This document shows positions 9,057 to 18,076 of a DNA stretch of 38,035 nt, in pieces. The translations under genes and the position numbers were made by a program. Under the pieces are notes generated by a model. It was not told the DNA's origin. It did not search any database and saw nothing but the letters and a program-made list of their open reading frames with translations. Location: NCBI RefSeq assembly GCF_016744255.1, contig NZ_JADGES010000025.1, positions 1-38,035 of the forward strand. Reading direction: 5' to 3'. Each line of letters opens with the position of its first letter. Positions within the stretch are counted from its first letter, which is position 1. The DNA comes from Maribacter sp. (GTDB lineage Bacteria > Bacteroidota > Bacteroidia > Flavobacteriales > Flavobacteriaceae).

Positions 9057-10742
9057 TTAAGGTTTTGATGTTTCTTCTTTTAGAATGGCTTTAGCTTTTC
9101 TAACATCTATCTTTTTTGTTAGCCATTCTGGGTATTCCTTAGAATCTTCAGCATCATAAATTCTTAATTTTTGGTCGGGTAGAGGGTTTCTTAATTCATC
9201 AGCATCACAATTTAGTATAATACTAGCTGTTTCTACACCAGAATGGGCGGCTCCAGCAACACCATGGGATAAAACACTAGCTCCACAGAGATATAGATTA
9301 GTAATCTCACTTTTAGCTTTATATGCAAACGGCCCAATATGCTTAAAACTCTTTTCTGTACCGTATACGCTACCTCTGGTAGAATTTACATAATATTCAT
9401 TTGTTAAAGGTGTTCCTAAATCTTTATGGATAATATGCTCCCTAATATTTGGTATAACTTTCTCTAAACCATTAAGCATTTTATGGGTTAGGTTTTCCTT
9501 AAAATCTAAATAGGCTTTTGATCGTTGCTCTTTTTCATTTTCAAATTGCTTAAAAGCATCGTAATTAATGAAAGTAATAACCTCTAATGAATGGTTTTTT
9601 CCATCGTAACTAGAAGGGTCTTTTAAAGTAGTACAGCTAATAAACATGCCCTCAAACGTATCTCCTTCTAATAAGTTGGTAGTCATTAAATCATCATAAC
9701 ATTCATCAGCGTCTTTATCTGGCATCAGCCAAATATTACCAGAATCCAGGCCTGCTTTTCTTACATCTAAATCAACAGTTAAAAATAGCATTAAAGAGGT
9801 GCAAGAGTATTTTGTTTTACTTAGTTTTTTGTATAATTTATCGCTTATGTTTTCTTTACCAATTAAGTTTAAATATGTAATTCCAGGGTCTGCATTGGAT
9901 ATTATATTCTTCGCAAAAAGTTGTTGCCCATTCTCTAACTCTACACCAATTGCAGTTTTTTTAGTGTCTCCGTCTAAAAGTATTTTTTTTACAGGCGTAC
10001 TTGTCGAAACGGTACCATTATACTTTTTAATAGCATTTGTTTTTGCTTTAATTAAAGCTCCACCACCACCCATGGGGTAATAACTACCATTAAAATAATG
10101 GCTCATTAAAGCACAATGCAATGGGAAAGGGGCTTTGTTAGGTTGTAAACCATGATCTCCACACTGTATATTAAGGATGTTTTTTAATAAAGGGTCTTTT
10201 ATATGCCAGTCAATAACTCTTTTAAGGCTAAATAAACCGTATTTGCCCATATGTCTGGTTCTATATGGTATGGTTAGCTTCTGCCAGAACCCTTTAATGT
10301 ATGGCAAAGAATATATTTGTGTACTTACATTTTTTATCAATGTAAGATATTTTTCAATATTCTTTTTTTCTTTAGGAAATCTTTCGGATAAGCGTATAGA
10401 AAGTTCTTCTAAATTAGATGGGTAATCGAACTTTTCATCACCAATCCAACAATGCTCGTAAGCATCCTTATTCATTCTAAAAAAAACAAGGTCATTTGCA
10501 ATCCCTAAACCTTTATACAAGTCACTAGTAGATTCTCCTTCCCCGAGCAATCCAACGTAATGAACTCCAGGCGTAAATCTATGTCCGTTTAAATAAAAAC
10601 TATGACACCAGCCTCCAGGGACATCATGTTTTTCTAATACAAGAACTTTTTGCCCTGCTCTGGATAAACATATTGCTGTTGCTAATCCACCTGCACCGGA
10701 CCCAATAATTATAGAGTCCCAATTTTTTTCTATTTCTTTCAA
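9057..10742 (-). CDS. FAD-dependent oxidoreductase of the phytoene desaturase / retinol saturase type
   Basis: 561 residues. The N-terminal dinucleotide-binding motif is GSGAGG at residues 14-19, followed by LEKHDVPGGWCHSF, the usual FAD fold of carotenoid desaturases, CRTISO isomerases and RetSat-type saturases. A second FAD-contacting region near the C-terminus reads LYLCGASVLSHGVAGAAHSG. The motif HYVGLLGEG shortly after the FAD site is typical of the RetSat/CRTISO branch rather than of CrtI. The substrate is therefore probably an unsaturated lipid or carotenoid, but no crt gene is nearby, so the reaction is not known. It is the last gene of an apparent operon: the SGNH hydrolase gene ends 9 bases upstream. 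Confidence 0.82.
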   Translation of the reverse strand: MKEIEKNWDSIIIGSGAGGLATAICLSRAGQKVLVLEKHDVPGGWCHSFYLNGHRFTPGVHYVGLLGEGESTSDLYKGLGIANDLVFFRMNKDAYEHCWIGDEKFDYPSNLEELSIRLSERFPKEKKNIEKYLTLIKNVSTQIYSLPYIKGFWQKLTIPYRTRHMGKYGLFSLKRVIDWHIKDPLLKNILNIQCGDHGLQPNKAPFPLHCALMSHYFNGSYYPMGGGGALIKAKTNAIKKYNGTVSTSTPVKKILLDGDTKKTAIGVELENGQQLFAKNIISNADPGITYLNLIGKENISDKLYKKLSKTKYSCTSLMLFLTVDLDVRKAGLDSGNIWLMPDKDADECYDDLMTTNLLEGDTFEGMFISCTTLKDPSSYDGKNHSLEVITFINYDAFKQFENEKEQRSKAYLDFKENLTHKMLNGLEKVIPNIREHIIHKDLGTPLTNEYYVNSTRGSVYGTEKSFKHIGPFAYKAKSEITNLYLCGASVLSHGVAGAAHSGVETASIILNCDADELRNPLPDQKLRIYDAEDSKEYPEWLTKKIDVRKAKAILKEETSKP

Positions 10743-10751
10743 AGGATAGTT

Positions 10752-11459
10752 TTAATTTTTTAAAGCTTTTTCAATAGCTTTTTCTACTAATGGTTCCATA
10801 ACAGCGTAACCCTCTTCTGTTGGGTGTACTTCGTCATTAGCATATTTTTTAGGCAAACCATTTCTGTCATCTACCATTGCCGAAAAATAATCTAAATAGA
10901 TGCAATTGTTTTCAGAGGCATATTCTTTAATCATTTTATTTAAAGCTATTATTTTTTCAGCAGGTTTTATTTCGGGTTTCCACAGATATTTATAAGCCGG
11001 TAGGGTAGAGGATAATATTACTTTTATTCCATTTGCTTTTGCAATTTCTACCATTCCTTTTATATTATCAACAATCATAGTTAAAGAGGAAGGGCCTGTG
11101 TTCCCAGCTATATCGTTAGTGCCTGCTAAAATAACAACAATTTTGGGGTGTAATGCTACTACATCTTGTCTAAAACGAATTAGCATTTGCGGTGTTGTTT
11201 GTCCACTAATACCTCTATTTATGTACGGTTTGTTCTTAAAAAAATCAGGACGTGTTTGCGACCATCCAATAGTAATAGAGTTTCCCATGAAGACCACTCT
11301 ATTTTCGCTTTCGGAAGGTGCAGTAATAGTTGCATTTTCTTTTTGAAAATGTTGTAAATCTGCCCAATCTTGGGCGTTAGATTTTGATATTCCTAGAAGA
11401 GCAAGCATTATAAATATGATTTTACTTATTTTTTGCATTTTGTAATTGTTGTATTTCAT
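10752..11459 (-). CDS. SGNH/GDSL-family hydrolase, exported
   Basis: 235 residues. Block I is VVFMGNSITIGW with catalytic Ser61, block III is AGTNDIAGN, and block V is DEVHPTEEGY with the Asp/His pair near residues 209-212. These are the hallmarks of SGNH esterases and lipases. A hydrophobic segment ending in SNAQDW is a signal peptide. Two starts are possible. The ATG at 11459 overlaps the upstream gene by 38 bases; the ATG at 11438 (MQKISKIIF) overlaps it by 17 and gives a normal signal peptide, so I favour 11438. The enzyme probably removes acyl or acetyl groups from a periplasmic lipid or glycan; the substrate is unknown. Cotranscribed with the oxidoreductase and the membrane protein on either side. 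Confidence 0.88.
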   Translation of the reverse strand: MKYNNYKMQKISKIIFIMLALLGISKSNAQDWADLQHFQKENATITAPSESENRVVFMGNSITIGWSQTRPDFFKNKPYINRGISGQTTPQMLIRFRQDVVALHPKIVVILAGTNDIAGNTGPSSLTMIVDNIKGMVEIAKANGIKVILSSTLPAYKYLWKPEIKPAEKIIALNKMIKEYASENNCIYLDYFSAMVDDRNGLPKKYANDEVHPTEEGYAVMEPLVEKAIEKALKN

Positions 11460-11889
11460 CTGAATGCAGAGCTAGTTCTGTTTTAATTTTATCTAACGAT
11501 GGTTTTTGGACGTATAAATAAGCTATAAGACAAACAGCAATGACTAATGGCAGCGCATTATTAGTAGTATAAAAAGCATAAATAGAAACTAAAGCAGGTA
11601 TTTCTATTAGGAAAAATTTAATATGAGAAGCCGACTTATACTTTTTAAGTTTTTCTTCTAAAGTAGTATTCAATTTAATAGTGAGTAACATTTTTTTAAA
11701 AACAAATTGACTTCCAAAGTAACCAATGATAGCCACAATAGGAACCAAGTATAAAAAGAAACTTTTTGGTGCAGGCTCTACCGTAATACTATTACTTTGA
11801 GAATATGCTATGCCAGCGAAAAGTATCAATCCAATAACTAAAGAAAGATGTAAAAAAGAGAGTGTTTTTAAAAAAGATTTTGGTTGCAT
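11422..11889 (-). CDS. Small membrane protein, unknown function
   Basis: 155 residues with four hydrophobic segments: about residues 13-30, 44-64, 92-108 and 113-128. The order is two helices, a charged stretch (LNTTLEEKLKKYKSASHIKF), two helices, and a hydrophilic C-terminal tail. I do not recognise a characterised family. It overlaps the start of the SGNH hydrolase gene, which suggests translational coupling and a shared role with that enzyme and the RetSat-like oxidoreductase. Confidence 0.7.
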   Translation of the reverse strand: MQPKSFLKTLSFLHLSLVIGLILFAGIAYSQSNSITVEPAPKSFFLYLVPIVAIIGYFGSQFVFKKMLLTIKLNTTLEEKLKKYKSASHIKFFLIEIPALVSIYAFYTTNNALPLVIAVCLIAYLYVQKPSLDKIKTELALHSDEIQQLQNAKNK

Positions 11890-11967
11890 GATTAAAGTTA
11901 GAATATTAATAGAATACGCCTCTAAGATAGCCTATATTTTTAATTGATTCTTCTAGTTTTAAAATCT

Positions 11968-12609
11968 TTAGGATAAAAAAAAATCGGGCTGCATTGTCAT
12001 TATCTCTAAGTTTTTATAAAATTTACCCACATGTTTACCATCTACTAAAGCATGATGTACTTGAACGGATATTGGCATTACCAACTTCCCATTATTGTCA
12101 AAAAATTTTCCCCAACTTATTCTTGGAACACTATCAGAGGGGTGGTAATGCATGGCATGTTGCATGCTAGTAAAACTAACCCATGGGAATGCAGATAAAA
12201 ACAAATAATCATCTTTTCCTTCTTCATCCTCCAAGCGTGGATTTGTTTTCATAGACTCACTAATACTTTTTGCATCTTTTAAAAATATAGAGGGGTTAGC
12301 GTTATAATTAACAGTACAAAAACTAAAAACATCGGAAGTATCTGTATTTACGGTAAATGAAGGTTGTACGGATTCATGTTCTATAACATCTGCTCCTCTA
12401 ATGCGCCATTTAAATTCAGTAATTTCATTCGCAGTTTTTGCAATTAAAAAAACAATGGAGTGCGTTATCGATAGCTGATGATTTTTACAATATGTAATTA
12501 ATGGTTCAATTTCCACATTAGCCGTAATATTAAAATGGGGGTGATTCATTCCATTAAAAAACTCAAAATGCTTTTTTCTATGTTCGTTTTGAAAAGTAAT
12601 ATTTTTCAA
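11968..12609 (-). CDS. Chloramphenicol acetyltransferase-like (CAT family) protein, TTG start
   Basis: 213 residues, the length of classical CAT enzymes. The catalytic motif HHALVDGKHVGKF lies near residues 186-198 (His and Asp of the HxxxDG signature). The N-terminal HRKKHFEFFNGMNHPHFNIT matches the conserved CAT opening, where the active site forms across trimer subunits. The start codon is TTG at 12609. No ATG is available upstream before a stop, and the next Met (residue 21) would delete the conserved opening, so TTG is probably right. Chromosomal CAT-like proteins in Flavobacteriaceae are common, and many have not been shown to act on chloramphenicol; the true acyl acceptor is unknown. 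Nothing mobile lies beside it. Confidence 0.85.
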   Translation of the reverse strand: MKNITFQNEHRKKHFEFFNGMNHPHFNITANVEIEPLITYCKNHQLSITHSIVFLIAKTANEITEFKWRIRGADVIEHESVQPSFTVNTDTSDVFSFCTVNYNANPSIFLKDAKSISESMKTNPRLEDEEGKDDYLFLSAFPWVSFTSMQHAMHYHPSDSVPRISWGKFFDNNGKLVMPISVQVHHALVDGKHVGKFYKNLEIMTMQPDFFLS

Positions 12610-12664
12610 CTGTGTAATTTTAAAATATGAAACAAAAAGTGAATTTAGAAGGAATGCCTAAATG

Positions 12665-14155
12665 TTATTTATATCGGGCACTTTTTCCTTTAGATATGGT
12701 TCTAAGAATGAAGTTTCTAATGTCATCATTTGCATTTTTTAAATCTTCTCTTCTTAAATACATCATATGACCAGAACGATAGCCTTTAAAACTAAAACGA
12801 TCATTCATTTTACCACTTGGGTCTATTTGCCACATGGTATATTTGGCATTGAAGTACGTTGTGGCGCCATCATAATAGCCAGATTGTATCATAACATTAA
12901 GATAGGGATTTTGCGCCATTGCTTGTCTTAAATTGTCCCTTGTGTTATCCTTTTCATTGTTCCATGGATGAACAGGGCCGAACATATTATACTTAATATC
13001 CGTTTTAAAGTTTAATTCCTCTTGTAAATAGTAATTTATAGCAGGGGTAAAACTATGTAGCCATGAAGCTAATTCGGCACTATAATCTGGTTTACTTCCG
13101 GATAATTGACGGTCGATTCCTAAATACCTAGAATCTAATCTTCCTATGGTATAGCCACTTTTGTTTTTTAATAAATTTTTCCAAAAATACTGCGTTGGTA
13201 CAACCAAGTTTTGGTCTAGAATTTCTTTTTCTGATAAACCGGAATAATAGGCTATTTTTTTGGCTGCAGCTTTTTTTTCGATATCATTTATAAATCCACC
13301 TTTGGCTAAAGAAGGAATTAAAGAATGGATGGTGTATTCCTCAGCTTCGGGTAATATTTCTTCTAAATCTTTATTTTGTAGCTCTGGATCTAGGGCATTA
13401 TGGTGCCAAGCGGCAGCTGTATAATAGGGTAAATTTAGTGCATCGGATACTGGGCCACCAGTTCTTATTACTTTGTAATCTGCAGGGCTTACCATAATTA
13501 CCCCATTTAAGTACATCCATTGTTGGTTTTGGAGAGCAAGCGATAATCCCATTACTCTAGTGCCTCCATAACTTTCTCCTATAATATATTTTGGAGAACT
13601 CCATCTATTATTCCTTGTAACAAATGTGTTTAACCATTCGGCTAAATATTTTATATCGGCATTAATCCCAAAGAATTTTTCTCTATCGACTTCCTTTCCA
13701 GTTTCAGGGATAGTTCTTGAATATCCGGTATTAGCAGGGTTTACATATACAATGTCGGTAACATCAAGGACAGAAAATGGGTTTTGTTTAACGCCATATG
13801 GTTGCACGGGGTATCCTTCGTCATCTATTTTCAATACTCTGGGGCCTGTATAAGCCAAATGCATCCAAACAGAGCCAGAACCGGGTCCACCATTAAACGA
13901 AATTAGTAAAGGTCTAGAAGCTCTATCTTTTACATTGTTTTTGGTATAGTAAGTATAATGTAATGCCGCAATGGGGTCTCCTTTATCATCCCAAACTGGT
14001 TGTGTACCTGTCTTGGCGGTGTAATTAATTGAAGTGCCGTTAATAGTAACACTATGCTGCGTAGAAACAATAGTATCTAGAGGTAATTTTCTTTTTTGGG
14101 CGCTCAGGTTTATCATTCCTGAAATGCAAATAATAGAGAGTAGTAACTTTTTCAT
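12665..14155 (-). CDS. S10-family serine carboxypeptidase, exported
   Basis: The frame opens at 14227, but the ATG at 14155 begins a clean signal peptide (MKKLLLSIICISGMINLSAQ), so I use that one; the longer form would bury the signal behind 24 residues. The mature part has the S10 marks: FNGGPGSGSVWMH (oxyanion region), GESYGG with the nucleophile Ser (near position 13573), Asp in SGYYDGATTYF and His in YRSGHMMY. The family cleaves C-terminal residues from peptides, and bacterial members are periplasmic or secreted. It is monocistronic by spacing, 55 bases from the CAT-like gene and 176 from the TIGR02757 gene. Confidence 0.9.
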   Translation of the reverse strand: MKKLLLSIICISGMINLSAQKRKLPLDTIVSTQHSVTINGTSINYTAKTGTQPVWDDKGDPIAALHYTYYTKNNVKDRASRPLLISFNGGPGSGSVWMHLAYTGPRVLKIDDEGYPVQPYGVKQNPFSVLDVTDIVYVNPANTGYSRTIPETGKEVDREKFFGINADIKYLAEWLNTFVTRNNRWSSPKYIIGESYGGTRVMGLSLALQNQQWMYLNGVIMVSPADYKVIRTGGPVSDALNLPYYTAAAWHHNALDPELQNKDLEEILPEAEEYTIHSLIPSLAKGGFINDIEKKAAAKKIAYYSGLSEKEILDQNLVVPTQYFWKNLLKNKSGYTIGRLDSRYLGIDRQLSGSKPDYSAELASWLHSFTPAINYYLQEELNFKTDIKYNMFGPVHPWNNEKDNTRDNLRQAMAQNPYLNVMIQSGYYDGATTYFNAKYTMWQIDPSGKMNDRFSFKGYRSGHMMYLRREDLKNANDDIRNFILRTISKGKSARYK

Positions 14156-14331
14156 TTTTAGTGATTGTATTAGTCTCTCTAAAAATAAGTAATTAGAATG
14201 ATAAATAATAGTCTCGTAAGAAAACATAACTAATAATAGATTCAGATGGTATTTAACTAAGTGTTTGTTACCTCTAGAATAGTTATTAAAAAAATCTTTT
14301 TTGTATATAAAATGATTGGAAACAAGAAAGA

Positions 14332-15096
14332 TTAAAACTTCTCAAAAACACCTAATCCAAATAAAGCAAAATCATATTTAACAGGATCCTTAGCATCTAA
14401 AGAGCGTAAATTAGTATCTAATTCTAACAAAGCTTTGGCGTCGTTTTGTTTCCGGTTTAATAAACCCAGTTTACGAGCTACATTACCAGAATGTACATCT
14501 AAAGGGCAGGATAGTTGCGCAGGGGAGATTTTGCTCCATAAACCAAAATCTACTCCAGTAGAATTATCTCTTACCATCCAACGTAGAAACATATTAATTC
14601 TTTTGGCAGCCGAACCTTTCATAGGATCCGATATATGTTTAGTTGTCCTGGTTTTATGTGGAATTTCAAAAAAAATCTTCTTAAACTCAGAAATACTATT
14701 TTGCATAGAATCGGCCTTTTTTCTAGGCGCAAAAACAGACTCTAAGCCATTATGATGGGTATATATGTTTTTTAAACTTTTTATAAAAAAAGATAAATCA
14801 CCCGCATTAAAGGTTCTATGTACAAAACCAGAAAATTTTTCTAAATCGTCATCTTTATGGTTTAGAACAAAATCTAGTGGAGAGTTATCTAACAAAGCCA
14901 TCATTTTAGTGGCGTTATTTAGGATGCTTTTTCTGTTTCCCCAAGCTATTGTTGCTGTAAGAAAAGCACTTATTTCAATATCTTCTTTTTTCGTGAAAGT
15001 ATGGGGTATTCGTATTGGGTCACTCTCTAGAAAGTTTGGTCTATTATATTGTAAAACCTTGGCATCTAGAAATTCCTTTAATTCTTTTTGTGTCAT
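14332..15096 (-). CDS. TIGR02757 family protein (DUF2400)
   Basis: 254 residues, all-alpha and soluble, no signal peptide. Segments such as ESDPIRIPHTFTKKEDIEIS, ATIAWGNRKSIL, MFLRWMVRD and CPLDVHSGNVARKLGLL identify the TIGR02757 family, which is widespread in Bacteroidetes and without an established function. The helical pattern and the LDVHxGxVARxLGL region recall helix-hairpin-helix DNA glycosylases, but I see no complete catalytic motif, so that is only a suggestion. It begins 19 bases after the end of lolD and is probably cotranscribed with it. Confidence 0.88.
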   Translation of the reverse strand: MTQKELKEFLDAKVLQYNRPNFLESDPIRIPHTFTKKEDIEISAFLTATIAWGNRKSILNNATKMMALLDNSPLDFVLNHKDDDLEKFSGFVHRTFNAGDLSFFIKSLKNIYTHHNGLESVFAPRKKADSMQNSISEFKKIFFEIPHKTRTTKHISDPMKGSAAKRINMFLRWMVRDNSTGVDFGLWSKISPAQLSCPLDVHSGNVARKLGLLNRKQNDAKALLELDTNLRSLDAKDPVKYDFALFGLGVFEKF

Positions 15097-15115
15097 TAAT
15101 TAATTGAAAAATGAG

Positions 15116-15802
15116 TTATCTGTCTTCTAAGATCACCTCTTTTTGTGTAATATTTCCATCTACCATAACAAGCTTGCGATCTGCTAAATTGGCTAATTCT
15201 TTATTGTGTGTTACTATTACAAAAGTTTGTCCAAATTTTTCTCTAAGTTCAAAAAAGAGTTGGTGTAAATTATCTGCACTCTCAGAATCTAAATTTCCAC
15301 TAGGTTCATCTGCATAGATGATAGAAGGATTATTAATTAAAGCTCTAGCAACAGCAACACGTTGTTGTTCACCACCAGATAATTCGGAAGGTTTGTGATT
15401 ATATCTATGAGACAACCCTAAAAAATCTAAAAGTTCTTTAGCTCTTTTTTCGGCATCGTTTTTTGGTGTTTTCTTAATGTAAGCAGGGATGCATACATTT
15501 TCTAAGGCTGTAAATTCTGGTAATAATTGGTGAAACTGAAAAATAAAACCAATATGTTCGTTTCTGAATTTAGCAAGATTTTGATCCGATAAATTGGTAA
15601 CTTCTAGATTGTTAATTTCTAGTTTACTGTCATCCTTATTAGTTTGCACATCTAAGGTTCCTAAAATCTGTAAAAGGGTTGTTTTTCCAGCACCGGAAGC
15701 ACCAACAATAGAGATTATTTCTCCTTTTTTAATATGAAGGTCTACACCTTTTAAAACTTGAAGTTCACCGTAAAATTTTTGAATATTGGTGGCCTTTATC
15801 AT
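15116..15802 (-). CDS. lolD: ABC transporter ATP-binding protein, LolD type
   Basis: 228 residues. Walker A is GASGAGKTT (residues 34-42), the Q loop is [18 protein letters not shown], the signature is [15 protein letters not shown], Walker B is [12 protein letters not shown], and the switch is VTHN. The Gln-His after the Q loop and the SGNLD end of Walker B are typical of the LolD/MacB branch. LolD powers release of outer-membrane lipoproteins from the inner membrane with LolC/E permeases, which are not in this window. A role in another MacB-like export complex cannot be excluded. First gene of the minus-strand pair lolD-TIGR02757, divergent from folE. Confidence 0.87.
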   Translation of the reverse strand: MIKATNIQKFYGELQVLKGVDLHIKKGEIISIVGASGAGKTTLLQILGTLDVQTNKDDSKLEINNLEVTNLSDQNLAKFRNEHIGFIFQFHQLLPEFTALENVCIPAYIKKTPKNDAEKRAKELLDFLGLSHRYNHKPSELSGGEQQRVAVARALINNPSIIYADEPSGNLDSESADNLHQLFFELREKFGQTFVIVTHNKELANLADRKLVMVDGNITQKEVILEDR

Positions 15803-15932
15803 CTATATAAAAATTTAAGTAGATGAAAGTAAACAATAGGAGGGACATGGCAAAATATAGTCAAAGTATAAAATAGGAATAGAACCTTGTAATTTCTTTT
15901 GTAACATGGAGACTACTATAAAAATAGCTTTT

Positions 15933-15951
15933 ATTCTTAATTTTTAAGAAT
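15933..15951. repeat. Inverted repeat in the folE upstream region
   Basis: ATTCTTAA-TTT-TTAAGAAT, 8-base arms around 3 bases, lies where the -33 box of the folE promoter should be (15944-15947). Candidate operator; no regulator is known from the sequence. Confidence 0.4.
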
Positions 15952-15967
15952 TATAGGTTTTAGAACA

Positions 15968-15975
15968 TATATTTG
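15968..15975 (+). promoter_or_regulatory. -7 box of the folE promoter
   Basis: TATATTTG fits TAnnTTTG and lies 38 bases before the folE ATG. The -33 position 20 bases upstream reads TTAA rather than TTTG, so the promoter is imperfect and may need an activator. Confidence 0.55.
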
Positions 15976-16005
15976 TAGTTACAGTTTATAAAGAATTAAA
16001 ACAAT

Positions 16006-16605
16006 ATGTCATCATATAAAAATTTAGAAGACTACAATCAAGAAATCACTAAAGAAGTAAAAGATAAATATACTTCTATATTAGGAGGAATTGGAGAAGA
16101 TGTTACCAGAGAAGGGTTAGTGAAAACACCAGAAAGAGCCGCTAAGGCAATGATGTTTTTAACTCAGGGGTATGATTTGGACCCCGTTGAAATTTTGAAA
16201 GGAGCCATGTTTAAAGAAGATTATGATGATATGGTAATCATAAAAGATATTGAACTTTATTCTTTGTGTGAACACCATATGTTGCCATTTTTTGGCAAAG
16301 CACATATTGCATACATTCCCAACGGACATATTGTAGGCTTAAGTAAAATACCAAGAGTAGTCGATGTTTTTGCAAGACGTTTGCAAGTACAAGAGCGGTT
16401 GACCCATGATATTTTAGAATGTTTAAATGATACCTTGAAACCACAGGGAGTAGCTGTTGTTATTGAAGCTTCTCATATGTGTATGATGATGCGCGGTGTT
16501 CAAAAACAAAACTCCGTTACTACTACATCCGGATTTAGAGGGCAATTTGAAAAACAAGAAACCAGAAATGAATTTCTGAAACTAATCAGCTCAGACTTAT
16601 CATAG
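16006..16605 (+). CDS. folE: GTP cyclohydrolase I
   Basis: 199 residues. Zinc ligands are Cys88 and His91 in LCEHHMLPF and Cys159 in SHMCMMMRG, the complete set of the type IA enzyme. Other conserved parts are [27 protein letters not shown] and [11 protein letters not shown]. It converts GTP to 7,8-dihydroneopterin triphosphate in the cytoplasm, the first step of folate and biopterin synthesis (and a source for queuosine in some bacteria). All residues needed are intact. Monocistronic; the nearest gene downstream starts 106 bases later with its own leader. Confidence 0.96.
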   Translation: MSSYKNLEDYNQEITKEVKDKYTSILGGIGEDVTREGLVKTPERAAKAMMFLTQGYDLDPVEILKGAMFKEDYDDMVIIKDIELYSLCEHHMLPFFGKAHIAYIPNGHIVGLSKIPRVVDVFARRLQVQERLTHDILECLNDTLKPQGVAVVIEASHMCMMMRGVQKQNSVTTTSGFRGQFEKQETRNEFLKLISSDLS

Positions 16606-16681
16606 AGAAGAAAGTAGGTAGAAATTTATTTCTTCTATTATGTTACATTTTCTATAAAAGATAATTTGGCATTCTTGTTGC

Positions 16682-16701
16682 TATCTATATCCATATAGAT
16701 A
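16682..16701. repeat. Inverted repeat just upstream of the 16712 gene
   Basis: TATCTATAT-CC-ATATAGATA, 9-base arms around CC, ends 10 bases before the ATG at 16712. It could be an operator or form a hairpin that covers the ribosome site. AT-rich, so chance is possible. Confidence 0.4.
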
Positions 16702-16711
16702 TATTACAATT

Positions 16712-17017
16712 ATGACAAAAGAACAATCGGATAAAAAAATAAAAAACCTGTTATTAGGGTTGCTTTTTGATGGAATAGGGATGCTATCCTTTGCAATTCC
16801 ATTTATCGGAGAATTTTCGGATATTATATGGGCACCCGTATCTGCCTGGTTAATGACTAGATTATATAAAGGCAAAGTTGGTAAAGTAGCAGGTTTAGTA
16901 TCTTTTGTAGAAGAGTTAGTTCCTGGGTTAGATATTATACCAACGTTTACTATTATGTGGCTATATACTTATGTATTTAAAACTTCAAAATTTAAAAAAG
17001 GGATAGACATAGGTTAA
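16712..17017 (+). CDS. Small conserved membrane protein, unknown function
   Basis: 101 residues with hydrophobic segments at about 12-30, 35-48 and 78-95. The order is a charged N-terminus (MTKEQSDKKIKN), a helix containing FDGIGMLSFAIPFIG, a short loop, a helix with APVSAWLMTRLY, and then LVSFVEELVPGLDIIPTFTIMWLY. The glycine/proline-containing helices and the FVEELVPG...IPTFT segment look conserved rather than random. I do not recognise a characterised family. It lies alone between folE and the hydroxylase gene. Confidence 0.7.
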   Translation: MTKEQSDKKIKNLLLGLLFDGIGMLSFAIPFIGEFSDIIWAPVSAWLMTRLYKGKVGKVAGLVSFVEELVPGLDIIPTFTIMWLYTYVFKTSKFKKGIDIG

Positions 17018-17182
17018 AAACATATTTCAATTTCTCCTTATTTAAAATATACTTAGTTCTATATTTTCCTTTCAGTATTGTAGCAAATGTTACCAAAGAA
17101 AAGGTTCATAAATTGTAATTTTACAAGAAGCTAAATGGAGACCAAAAGGTATAAAATAACGAGATAAGTATTAAGATTTAGT

Positions 17183-18058
17183 ATGAATATTTACATAGAA
17201 GCTTTTATAAATGCCTTTAAAGGAAGTTTAAATTGGACTTGGAAATCTATTTTATTTGATGTTCCATGGTACACCAATTATTTTTGGGGATTATTTATCA
17301 TCTCCTTGTTCGTTTGGGGTTTAGAAGTAGTCTTTCCTTGGAGAAAGAACCAATCCATTTTTCGAAAAGATTTTTGGTTAGATGGCTTTTATATGTTTTT
17401 TAACTTTTTTGTTTTTTCCATTGTTATTAGTGGATTTTATAAAATAATGGAGCTATTGTTTTCTGAAATAGGAATTAGTATTAAAAGCTTATCTCTATTG
17501 AGTTTAGAGGTATTACCGGTTTGGTTACAATTGTTTTTATTTTTTATAATCTTAGATTTTGTACAATGGTTAACACATGTTATGCTCCATAAATTTTCTT
17601 TTTTGTGGCAGTTTCATAAAATACACCACAGTGTTAAAGAAATGGGTTTTGCGGCGCATTTGCGTTACCATTGGATGGAAAATATTATATACAAACCTTT
17701 AAAAACAATTGGCGTAATGCTGCTAGGTGGTTTTGAACCAGAACAAGCTTTTATGGTTCATTTTTTTGCAATCACTATTGGGCATTTAAACCATTCCAAT
17801 ATAAAAATTACTTGGGGACCATTGAAGTATATATTAAATAACCCTGTAATGCATTTATACCATCATGCATATACTATCCCTAAAGATAAATATGGGGTAA
17901 ATTTTGGTATAAGCTTAAGTCTCTGGGATTATATTTTTAAAACAAATTATATCCCAGAGGAAAGCGGAACAATTACCTTAGGTTTTGAAGGGGATGCAGA
18001 TGTTCCTTCCAGCTTTATTAAACAATTGTTTTATGGCTTTAAAAACCAAAAAAAATAG
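17183..18058 (+). CDS. Sterol desaturase / fatty acid hydroxylase family membrane protein
   Basis: 291 residues with about four or five membrane helices. The di-iron histidine clusters are present: HVMLH (near residue 133), FHKIHH (near 145), HLNHSN and HLYHHAY (near 230). This is the pattern of the fatty acid hydroxylase superfamily, which inserts hydroxyl groups or double bonds in lipids using a non-haem di-iron site and oxygen. Members in Bacteroidetes act on fatty acids, carotenoids or unknown lipids; the substrate is not visible. Its stop lies 16 bases from that of the convergent TonB-dependent receptor gene. Confidence 0.9.
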   Translation: MNIYIEAFINAFKGSLNWTWKSILFDVPWYTNYFWGLFIISLFVWGLEVVFPWRKNQSIFRKDFWLDGFYMFFNFFVFSIVISGFYKIMELLFSEIGISIKSLSLLSLEVLPVWLQLFLFFIILDFVQWLTHVMLHKFSFLWQFHKIHHSVKEMGFAAHLRYHWMENIIYKPLKTIGVMLLGGFEPEQAFMVHFFAITIGHLNHSNIKITWGPLKYILNNPVMHLYHHAYTIPKDKYGVNFGISLSLWDYIFKTNYIPEESGTITLGFEGDADVPSSFIKQLFYGFKNQKK

Positions 18059-18076
18059 TTTCCCGTCGCCTATTTT
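18052..18076 (-). terminator. Possible shared terminator between convergent genes
   Basis: AAAATAG-11-CTATTTT forms a 7-base stem. On the minus strand it runs into eight T. It spans both stop codons. AT-rich and short, hence the low score. Confidence 0.35.

Noticed and set aside
11968..12609. Acquired chloramphenicol resistance gene
   Set aside because: There are no mobile elements, and base composition is like that of its neighbours. CAT-like proteins are normal chromosomal genes in this group, and the substrate is unproven.
14156..14227. N-terminal extension of the S10 peptidase
   Set aside because: Would place 24 residues before an otherwise normal signal peptide, so the ATG at 14155 is the better start.
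16606..16636. Terminator after folE (AGAAGAAA ... TTTCTTCT)
   Set aside because: Arms of purine/pyrimidine tracts with a long loop and no T run after the stem; not convincing.
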